64,000 nt of DNA from Thermohalobaculum sp039027855 (GTDB taxonomy: Bacteria; Pseudomonadota; Alphaproteobacteria; Rhodobacterales; Rhodobacteraceae), in NCBI GenBank assembly GCA_039027855.1, contig JBCCJI010000007.1:109560-173559 (forward strand). The letters run 5' to 3'. The position numbers and the translations under genes were made by a program. Below the pieces are notes generated by a model, which had not been told where the DNA came from, searched no databases, and worked only from the letters and a program-made list of their open reading frames with translations. Within the stretch, counting starts at the first letter, position 1; every line of letters begins with the position of its first letter. Positions 16,720 to 23,420 of this stretch are shown here, one piece after another.

Positions 16720-17694
16720 GCACTGCCGCGCCGCTTCGGCGAGCGCGCGCCCATGCCCGGCGCCGAGCACCCAGGCCTCCTCGTCTTGCACCATAATGCG
16801 CTGCTGCGGCGACAGCGCCGATGTCCCCTCGAACAGGGGCGCAAGCGCCGCGTTTCCATCCAGCTTGGCAAGGGCCCCGGCTAGAACGCGGACCTGCGCC
16901 GCATCGCGGGTCTCGCCTGGCATCTCGGCTGCGATGATCGCGTCTCGGATCAGCGATGGATAGACTTCCGCGAGGACCGTCATGCCTGCGCTCATCGCGG
17001 GTGCGGCGAGCCCTGTCTCGAAGGGCCAAATGCGGAGGGCGCTTGCAAGGTGCGGCGCCTGCCTCAGACGCTCAAGCATCGCGATGCCGGTGAGGGCCTG
17101 ACCCCCGACCGTCGGATTGTAGAACAGCTGCCAGCACGAGGACGGCCGACGCCGCGTTTCGCTGCGCATGACGTGTTCGACATGGCGGAACTCCGCCGGC
17201 CATGCGGTGCCGTAGGCGCCCGGCTTGCGCAGCGGCAAATCGGCCAGCTCACGCGATGCCGGGCGGCCCCAGAAAGGCCCCGGTGACGCGCCCGTCGCCG
17301 CGGCGATCCGCCGATTGAGGGTGGCCGCGACCTCGAAGCGGTTGTTTCGGTTCTTGGGGCCCTCTTGCAGCATAGCCGAAAGCATCGCCCAGATGCTTTG
17401 CCAGGGTGCGCCGCTACCCTCGCCACCCATCGCCCGGGCGCTGCCAGCCGGGTAGCCGAGCGGGAAATCGAAACCGATGAGCAGGCGCTCACCCTGCGTC
17501 GCGGCGTTGGTGATGCGTGCGTTGAGGCGCGTTGCGGCCTCGTCCCGGGTCGCGATGTTCACCGGCGGCTGGTGCTGGGCCTGCGGGCCGCTGACCGAGG
17601 CCTCCGCCATCCAGATACTGTCCTTGCCCCGGCTCGGCACGCTTGCCGCCGACCAGTCGACGATGATGATGCTGTCGAAAAGCCGCCGCGCCAT
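16681..17694 (-). CDS. DUF429-like (RNase H-fold) protein of unknown function in the cobalamin block
   Basis: A 337-aa cytosolic protein. It begins with a beta-strand carrying an Asp, IIIVDWSAASVPSRGKDS, and has a second acidic strand, LLIGFDFPLGYPAGSA, near residue 95. This Asp-strand plus FD-PLGYP arrangement resembles DUF429/RNase H-like proteins. The middle contains PFWGRPASRELADLPL and WQLFYNPTVGGQALTG. It lies on the opposite strand between cobD and cobT, overlapping the cobD end by 39 nt. I do not recognise its function. A nuclease or nucleotide-linked role is only suggested by the fold guess. Confidence 0.6.
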   Translation of the reverse strand: MARRLFDSIIIVDWSAASVPSRGKDSIWMAEASVSGPQAQHQPPVNIATRDEAATRLNARITNAATQGERLLIGFDFPLGYPAGSARAMGGEGSGAPWQSIWAMLSAMLQEGPKNRNNRFEVAATLNRRIAAATGASPGPFWGRPASRELADLPLRKPGAYGTAWPAEFRHVEHVMRSETRRRPSSCWQLFYNPTVGGQALTGIAMLERLRQAPHLASALRIWPFETGLAAPAMSAGMTVLAEVYPSLIRDAIIAAEMPGETRDAAQVRVLAGALAKLDGNAALAPLFEGTSALSPQQRIMVQDEEAWVLGAGHGRALAEAARQCSEDQLPDKGHGP

Positions 17695-17787
17695 GCTTGC
17701 GTCCTAGTCAGCCCGGCCGGGCCCCGCAACCCTTGCCGTCCGCATGGCTCTCTGCAACATCGGCGGTGAGGCGTTGGCGGAGGCTCC

Positions 17788-18891
17788 GTGTCCGAGACCG
17801 CAGATCCAGGCATGATGACCGCGGCTCAACAGCCCGTGCTGGCCGATTGCGTCGTCGCCCCCCGCGATGCGGCGATCGCCGACCGGATCGCTGCGCGCTG
17901 GGCGGAGAAGACCATGCCGCCTGGAGCGCTTGGCCGTCTCATCACGCTCGGCACGGCGCTTGGCGTTGCGCAGCATACCGACCGCCCGCAGGGTGCACCG
18001 GCCGAGGTTATCGTTTTCGCGGGCGATCATGGGCTGGTGGCCGAGGGTGTTTCGGCCTGGCCGCAGGCGGTGACCGCGCTGATGGTCGAGACGCTCGCCG
18101 CCGGAGATGCCGCGGCCTCTGTGATGGCGCGGAGCGTAGGCGCCCGGCTCGAGATCGTCGATGTTGGCGTCGCCACGCCCTACCGCGCGCCACCGGCCGC
18201 CCTGATCGACGCCCGGATAAGGGCGGGCACGCGCAATGCCCTGCATGTGAACGCCCTGACGCCCAAGGAGGTCACCGCCGCGCTTACGCTTGGCGCCGCG
18301 GCTGCCGAGCGGGCGCTTCAGCGCGGGGCGCGCGTGCTGGTGCTGGGGGAGATGGGCATCGGCAATACCGCGGCGGCGGCGCTGTTGGCCCATGCGGTGG
18401 CTGGCCTTGACCTGGAAACACTGGTCGGCCCCGGTGCGGGCCTCGACGCGGCCGGGGTCGCCGGGAAACGCGCCGTGCTAGAGCGGGTGTTGGCACGGCA
18501 CGACACGCCGCCGAGCGGTTGGGATGGCCAAGCGGCGCTATCGGCCTTTGGCGGGCTGGAGATCGCAGCGATGGCCGGCGGCATGATCGGCGGAGCGGCC
18601 GGCAAGGCGGCGGTGATCGTCGACGGTTTCATCGCGACGGCCGCGGCACTGGTCGCGGTGTCGGTCCGCCCCGAGATCCGCCCATCGCTGATCTTCGCAC
18701 ACCGCTCGGCCGAACCGGGCCATCGCCTGATGCTCGACAGCATGTCGGCCGCGCCTGTGCTCGACCTCGATCTGCGGCTGGGTGAAGGCACGGGCGGTAT
18801 CGCCGCGCTGCCGATGGTTGCGATGGCGGCGCGGCTGTTGGAGGAGATGGCGACCTTTGAAAGCGCCGGGATCAGCCGCGATGGCCCATGA
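17788..18891 (+). CDS. cobT: Nicotinate-nucleotide--dimethylbenzimidazole phosphoribosyltransferase
   Basis: Makes alpha-ribazole-5'-phosphate from dimethylbenzimidazole and nicotinate mononucleotide for the lower axial ligand of B12. The 367-aa protein has PPGALGRLITLG near residue 45, VFAGDHGLVAEGVSAWPQAVT near 75, GEMGIGNTAAAAL near 190, FAHRSAEPGHR near 305 and the catalytic Glu in RLGEGTGG near 330. It is the first gene of a tight run cobT-cobS-cobC-cobU; its last 11 nt overlap cobS. This is the small phosphoribosyltransferase, not the cobaltochelatase subunit that shares the symbol in some systems. Confidence 0.95.
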   Translation: MSETADPGMMTAAQQPVLADCVVAPRDAAIADRIAARWAEKTMPPGALGRLITLGTALGVAQHTDRPQGAPAEVIVFAGDHGLVAEGVSAWPQAVTALMVETLAAGDAAASVMARSVGARLEIVDVGVATPYRAPPAALIDARIRAGTRNALHVNALTPKEVTAALTLGAAAAERALQRGARVLVLGEMGIGNTAAAALLAHAVAGLDLETLVGPGAGLDAAGVAGKRAVLERVLARHDTPPSGWDGQAALSAFGGLEIAAMAGGMIGGAAGKAAVIVDGFIATAAALVAVSVRPEIRPSLIFAHRSAEPGHRLMLDSMSAAPVLDLDLRLGEGTGGIAALPMVAMAARLLEEMATFESAGISRDGP

Positions 18892-19717
18892 TACCGCGTC
18901 GAAAGGCGAGACCGCTGGCCTCAGGCGGAAGGAGGGGCTGGCGATCCTGAGCGCGCTGCAGTTTGCGACGCGCCTGCCGCTCCCCGATCCCGGCTGGGAG
19001 GCGGGTCGGATGACGCGGGCCGCGCCGTGGCTGCCGCTTGCGGGCGTGATCGCCGGGAGTATTGCGGCGACGGTCTTGCTCATGGCGGCGCTGGTGCTCC
19101 CGATGCCCGTTGCGGCAGGTCTTGCGCTGGCCTCGTTGCTGGCGCTGACGGGGGCGCTGCACGAAGACGGTTTCGCCGATCTGGCCGATGCGGCGGGCGC
19201 CTGGGCGAGCCGCGAGCGGGCGCTCGAGATCATGCGCGATAGCCGCAACGGAACCTTTGCCGTCCTCGCGCTCATCCTGCTCATCGGTCTGCGCTGGCAG
19301 GCGCTGGCTGGCCTGACGCCCCATGCCGCGTCCATCGCCCTGATCGCCGCCGCAGCGTTGGGGCGCATGGCCATGCTGGCGGTGATGCGTCATCCGGGGC
19401 CTGCACGTGCGAACGGGCTCGCAGCCGGGCTGCTGTCGGCCGATGGGGACGAAGAGATCGCGCGCAGGCTACCCAGGCGCCTCGCGCTATCGATTATCGT
19501 CGTCGTCTCGGCGGCGGTGCTTTTGCTCGGCCATGGCGGCGTGGCCGCGGCACTTGCCGCGCTGGTCGCAGCGGTCGCGGTCGCGGTGATCGCCCATCGG
19601 CGGCTGGGCGGGCATACCGGTGATAGCCTCGGGGCGGCTGCAGCGGCCGGCGAGACCGCGGCCCTGCTGGCGCTGGTGGTGTGGTCGCCCTCTTGGTCAC
19701 CTGTCGGTCCAGGATGA
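18881..19717 (+). CDS. cobS: Adenosylcobinamide-GDP ribazoletransferase (cobalamin synthase)
   Basis: Polytopic membrane enzyme of 278 aa that joins adenosylcobinamide-GDP to alpha-ribazole (phosphate), the last assembly step. The motif LHEDGFADLADAAGAW near residue 87 is the Asp-rich metal/substrate site of this family, followed by IMRDSRNGTFAVLAL; then RHPGPARANGLAAGL near 170. Six or seven hydrophobic segments are evident. The start ATG at 18881 lies inside the end of cobT and the stop overlaps cobC by 4 nt. Some schemes call this gene cobV. Confidence 0.93.
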   Translation: MAHDTASKGETAGLRRKEGLAILSALQFATRLPLPDPGWEAGRMTRAAPWLPLAGVIAGSIAATVLLMAALVLPMPVAAGLALASLLALTGALHEDGFADLADAAGAWASRERALEIMRDSRNGTFAVLALILLIGLRWQALAGLTPHAASIALIAAAALGRMAMLAVMRHPGPARANGLAAGLLSADGDEEIARRLPRRLALSIIVVVSAAVLLLGHGGVAAALAALVAAVAVAVIAHRRLGGHTGDSLGAAAAAGETAALLALVVWSPSWSPVGPG

Positions 19718-20307
19718 CGACGATGCCACGCATATGGCTGCGCCACCCCCGGGTCGCTGCACCGCCGGGCCTTTGCTACGGCAGGCTGGAGCTCGATCTG
19801 GCCGAGACCGCAGCCGAGGAGATCACGGCGGCCCTAAGCGCCTGTCTGCCTTGTGGCGCGGTCTGGCGTTCCCCGGCACTGCGGTGCGAGAGGTTGGCCG
19901 GCGCCCTGGCGTCGCGCGATGGCGTCTCGGTCGTGGTGGATGAGCGGTTGCGCGAGCTCGATTTCGGAGACTGGGAGGGTCGGCGCTGGGACGGCATCGA
20001 CCGCGCTGAAAGTGACCCCTGGGCTGCGGATCCCTTGGCTGTGGCGCCACCCGGGGGAGAGCCTTTCGCGGCCATGCTACAGCGAGTGGGCGCTCTGCTC
20101 GAGGATCCGTCACTGCCCGATGACGCCGCTTTGGTGACCCATGCCGGCGTCATCCGGGCCGCGCGCATGCTGCTGGAAGGGGTGGCGTTCGATGAGGCTT
20201 TCGCCACGCCAGTCCCTTACGCCGCGCCGCTCACCATCGCCAACGGGCGGGCTCGCGCTGACGGTTCTGGTGAAGATCACCGCGGAGGTGGGTCTTGGGC
20301 CACCTGA
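19714..20307 (+). CDS. cobC: Histidine phosphatase, probable alpha-ribazole phosphatase
   Basis: A 197-aa member of the phosphoglycerate-mutase-like superfamily. The catalytic His11 sits in IWLRHPR, a variant of the usual RHG/E box, followed by CYGRLELDL, WRSPALRCERLAGAL, the LRELDFGDWEGRRWDGI block and the second His in LVTHAGVIRAAR. This block order matches alpha-ribazole-5'-phosphate phosphatase. The start is set at 19714 (ATGA overlap with cobS), so the protein is MTTMPRIWLRH. The 3' end overlaps cobU by 13 nt. The dephosphorylation role is strongly supported by the position between cobS and cobU. Confidence 0.88.
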   Translation: MTTMPRIWLRHPRVAAPPGLCYGRLELDLAETAAEEITAALSACLPCGAVWRSPALRCERLAGALASRDGVSVVVDERLRELDFGDWEGRRWDGIDRAESDPWAADPLAVAPPGGEPFAAMLQRVGALLEDPSLPDDAALVTHAGVIRAARMLLEGVAFDEAFATPVPYAAPLTIANGRARADGSGEDHRGGGSWAT

Positions 20308-20804
20308 CTCTGGTGCTCGGTGGGGCACGATCGGGCAAATCGGCACATGCGCTCGCTCTGGCTGCGGCATCGCCTGGCGCGCGTCTTTTTGTGGCGACAG
20401 GCGAAGCCTTCGATGACGAGATGGCCGAGCGGATTGCCCGTCACAAGGCGGAGCGCGGTCCCGAATGGGCCTTGGCAGAAGCGCCGCTCGATCCGGCCGT
20501 TGCAATCGCGCCCTTGGCGGCGACGGATGTGGCGGTGATCGATTGCCTCACGCTTTGGCTGTCGAATCTGATGCATCACAAGCGGGACTGCGACGACGCG
20601 ACTGACGTCCTGCTCGGCGCGGCGGCCTCGGGGAGCGGGCGCATCATCATGGTTTCCAACGAGATCGGGATGGGACTTGCGCCGATGAACGCGCTGGGCC
20701 GCGCCTTTCGCGACGCGCAGGGGAGGCTCAATCAACGCGTGGCAGCGGCCGCGGATCGGGTGGAGTTCGTGGCAGCCGGCCTGCCGCTCGTGCTGAAGGG
20801 GTGA
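20295..20804 (+). CDS. cobU: Adenosylcobinamide kinase / adenosylcobinamide-phosphate guanylyltransferase
   Basis: Bifunctional 169-aa enzyme that phosphorylates adenosylcobinamide and transfers GMP to it. A Walker A loop GGARSGKS at residues 9-16 and the guanylyl-accepting His50 in RIARHKAERG are present, with VIDCLTLWLSNL near 80 and VSNEIGMGLAP near 118. The start is TTG at 20295: GGAGGT lies 6 nt upstream and no ATG fits, while the GTG at 20288 is out of frame. It overlaps cobC by 13 nt. Length is typical for the alphaproteobacterial CobP/CobU type. Confidence 0.93.
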   Translation: MGHLTLVLGGARSGKSAHALALAAASPGARLFVATGEAFDDEMAERIARHKAERGPEWALAEAPLDPAVAIAPLAATDVAVIDCLTLWLSNLMHHKRDCDDATDVLLGAAASGSGRIIMVSNEIGMGLAPMNALGRAFRDAQGRLNQRVAAAADRVEFVAAGLPLVLKG

Positions 20805-20977
20805 ACCAAGCGGCATCGCGGCTGGTCGCCGCGATCTGTCGTTGCATGGGCGCATGGCGGCGTTCTTTGCGAAGAAGCGGTGGGCTGCCGGGAAACGTGC
20901 TGCGATCACTGAGCGCCGATGTCTGGGCGGTGATCGACGACCGCGCCTTGGGTTGCCCCTCGGTCGGCCCGGGGTAG
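20801..20977 (+). CDS. Possible small ORF coupled to cobU
   Basis: A 58-aa frame begins with GTG overlapping the cobU stop by 4 nt, the same overlap style as the rest of the operon. The product starts VNQAASRLVAAIC, is Arg-rich in the middle and ends LGCPSVGPG. It has no family I recognise and contains the duplicated hairpin sequence at 20808-20839. It could be noncoding spacer before the convergent pgi; coding status is doubtful. Confidence 0.3.
   Translation: MNQAASRLVAAICRCMGAWRRSLRRSGGLPGNVLRSLSADVWAVIDDRALGCPSVGPG
20808..20839. repeat. Copy 1 of a duplicated 32-nt hairpin sequence
   Basis: The core is a perfect 8-bp inverted repeat ATCGCGGC/GCCGCGAT around loop TGGTC (20815-20835), 10 nt after the cobU stop. 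The surrounding 32 nt recur at 35124-35155 with two mismatches. It may terminate cobU transcription and also lies on the path out of convergent pgi. Confidence 0.6.
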
Positions 20978-21060
20978 GATTTCGCCGAGGCGTCAGCCGA
21001 CCGGTTTTCAGGGCGCGAGAACGAGTGATCGTCACTGCCAGCGGAGCGGAGCCTTGGTAA

Positions 21061-22674
21061 TCATTGATCCGATTTCATGGCGGAGAGGTGCTGCAGACTG
21101 GCTTGTGTAGCGGCGTCTGTGTCCACGGCGGCGCCATGCGTCAATGCTGGGATCAGCGTCTTCGCCAGTGCCTTGCCAAGCTCAACACCCCACTGATCAT
21201 AGCTGTTGATGTCCCAGATGGCGCCCTGGACGAAGACTTTGTGCTCGAACAACGCGATCAGGCGCCCGAGGGTAGCGGGATCGAGGCGGCGATAGGTGAT
21301 GAGCGTGGAGGGGCGATTGCCAGGAAAGGTACGGTGCGGCGCAAGACGGGCGATGTCGTCCTGCGAGGCGCCCGCCGCCGCCATCTCGGATCGGACCTCA
21401 TCCTCGGTCTTGCCGAAGGCGAGCGCGGCGGCTTGGGCGAGGCAGTTAGCCTGCAGCAGCGCGTGGTGATCGCCGAGTTGCTCGCGCGCCTCTGCCGCCA
21501 GCAGGAAATCGACCGGGATGACGTCGCTGCCCTGATGGAGTAGCTGGAAGAACGAGTGCTGGGCATTTGTTCCTGGCTCACCGAAGATCACGGGGCCGGT
21601 CGCCTGGGTAGGCAGCGTGCCTGAGCGCGTGACCCGCTTGCCGTTACTCTCCATATCGAGCTGCTGCACATAGGCGGCAAAGCGATCCAGGCGCTGATCA
21701 TAGGGGATCAGTGCGGTGGCTGGCAGGCCCATGGCGTTGCGCCGCCAGACCCCGGCAAGGGCGTAGAGAACCGGCAGATTCTCTCGCAGGGGCACCGTCA
21801 GAAAATGGCGGTCCATTGCTTTTGCGCCGTCGAGGAAGGCGCGGAAGCCGGCAGCGCCAATGCCGATGGCGAACGCGAGACCGATGGCTGACCAGACCGA
21901 GTAGCGTCCGCCAACCCAGTCTCGGAAGCCAAACACACGCTGGGGCGCGATGCCAAAGGCTGCGGTCGCGGTGAGGTTGGTGGAGACGGCGGCCATCTGT
22001 CCCCCGGCGTTCTCATCACCGAGCGATGCGGCGAGCCAGGCGCGGGCTGATTGCGCGTTGGCCATCGTCTCAAGCGTCGTGAAGGTCTTGGAGGCGACGA
22101 TGACCAGAGTGGTTGCGGGGTTGAGGTCTTTGAGCGTGTCGGTGAGATGCGCACCATCGACATTGGAGACGAAATGCAGCCGTGGCCCGTCGAGGTCTGG
22201 CGCCAGCGCGCGGGACGCCATCGCGGGGCCGAGATCGGAGCCGCCGATCCCAATGTTGATCACGTCGGTTATCGTGCCGCCGCCTCCCTGGAAGCGGCCG
22301 GTACGGACATCCTCGGCAAATTCAAGGAAACGCCCAAGAACCTCGCTGACCTCGTCCACGCCCGCGACCGCCGGCGCGACCGAGCCGCGGAGGGCCATGT
22401 GCAGGACGGCGCGCTGTTCGGTGCTGTTCACCGCGGCGCCGGCGGCCATGGCATCGCGCAGGGTCTCGACCTCCGCGGCGCGGGCTAGGCCAACGAGTGC
22501 CGACAGGGCCTGTGCGTCCAGCCGTTCGCGCGTGAGATCAAGCGTCAGATCGTCGAGCGAGAATGTGAGGGCGCCGACACGCCCTGGATCCTGGTCGAAG
22601 AATGCGCGCAGATGCGTGCCTTCAAGGCGCTTAGCCTCTGCGGCAATCTGATCCCAGGCGGCGGCATGTGTCAT
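21061..22674 (-). CDS. pgi: Glucose-6-phosphate isomerase
   Basis: Interconverts glucose 6-phosphate and fructose 6-phosphate in the cytosol. The 537-aa protein (E. coli: 549) has GIGGSDLGPAMA near residue 140, HFVSNVDGAHL, VASKTFTTLETM near 195, VGGRYSVWSAIGL near 260 and NAQHSFFQLLHQG near 365, with the catalytic Glu within SNGKRV-adjacent sequence. The start at 22674 follows GAAGGA; the frame extends upstream to 22839 but without a ribosome site. It is monocistronic and divergent from the PNPOx-fold gene. Placement beside the glycogen genes suggests shared carbon storage metabolism. Confidence 0.97.
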   Translation of the reverse strand: MTHAAAWDQIAAEAKRLEGTHLRAFFDQDPGRVGALTFSLDDLTLDLTRERLDAQALSALVGLARAAEVETLRDAMAAGAAVNSTEQRAVLHMALRGSVAPAVAGVDEVSEVLGRFLEFAEDVRTGRFQGGGGTITDVINIGIGGSDLGPAMASRALAPDLDGPRLHFVSNVDGAHLTDTLKDLNPATTLVIVASKTFTTLETMANAQSARAWLAASLGDENAGGQMAAVSTNLTATAAFGIAPQRVFGFRDWVGGRYSVWSAIGLAFAIGIGAAGFRAFLDGAKAMDRHFLTVPLRENLPVLYALAGVWRRNAMGLPATALIPYDQRLDRFAAYVQQLDMESNGKRVTRSGTLPTQATGPVIFGEPGTNAQHSFFQLLHQGSDVIPVDFLLAAEAREQLGDHHALLQANCLAQAAALAFGKTEDEVRSEMAAAGASQDDIARLAPHRTFPGNRPSTLITYRRLDPATLGRLIALFEHKVFVQGAIWDINSYDQWGVELGKALAKTLIPALTHGAAVDTDAATQASLQHLSAMKSDQ

Positions 22675-22860
22675 GGGGCGTCCTTCGACGTGAGCGGCGG
22701 GGCGACATGCATCTACGCGTCCCCGATTTAGCGAATAGCGGTGTTGTCTGCGCCTGGAAAAGCGGATCGGTCCTGAAGCTGTGCCGTGCATGTGCCATGA
22801 CCCGCTTCTACGCGCGAAATGTTTATGGTATGTTCTCAAGAAGATCGCAGGGAGATACCG

Positions 22861-23412
22861 ATGCCGCTCGCCGGAAGACTGACTCCGACACTGATAGACT
22901 TCATCCGCCGCCAGCCGATGTTCTTCGTGGCGACGGCGGCGCCGTCGGGTCGGGTCAACCTTTCACCGAAGGGCGCCGACACCTTGCGCGTCATGGATGA
23001 GACGCGACTTCGCTGGCTCAACCTTTCAGGGAGTGGAAATGAGACGGCGGGCCATCTGCGCCAGGCTAACCGCATGACGCTGATGTTCTGCAGTTTCGTC
23101 GGCAAGCCCCTGATTTTGAGAGTCTATGGACATGCGACGACCCTGCATCCGCATGACGATGGATGGGAGGACGCCGTGGCGGATTTCGAGGCGATGGCCG
23201 GCAGCCGGCAGGTCTTCGATGTCACCGTCGAGAGCGTTCAGACCTCGTGCGGCTCGGGCGTGCCTTTGATGGCGTTCAACGGTCAGCGGGCGGGGGATCA
23301 GCTCGTGCCATTCTTCGAGGAGATGGGCCCCGACGGTGTAACCGAGTACTGGCAGCGCAAAAACGCCGAGACCATCGATGGCTTCGAGACCGGTGTCACG
23401 GGTGGCGGCTAG
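22861..23412 (+). CDS. Pyridoxamine 5'-phosphate oxidase-related FMN-binding protein
   Basis: A 183-aa split-barrel flavoprotein. PMFFVATAAPSGRVNLSPKG (residues 20-39) is the typical first strand pair of the family, followed by RWLNLSGSGNETAGHLRQANRMTLMF. This subgroup lacks features of true PdxH and resembles the larger family of pyridoxamine oxidase-related proteins that bind flavin or F420-like cofactors. AGGGAG precedes the ATG at 22861. It is divergent from pgi (186 nt between starts) and convergent with glgP (8 nt between stops). A specific reaction cannot be assigned. Confidence 0.8.
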   Translation: MPLAGRLTPTLIDFIRRQPMFFVATAAPSGRVNLSPKGADTLRVMDETRLRWLNLSGSGNETAGHLRQANRMTLMFCSFVGKPLILRVYGHATTLHPHDDGWEDAVADFEAMAGSRQVFDVTVESVQTSCGSGVPLMAFNGQRAGDQLVPFFEEMGPDGVTEYWQRKNAETIDGFETGVTGGG

Positions 23413-23420
23413 CGCGCCAA

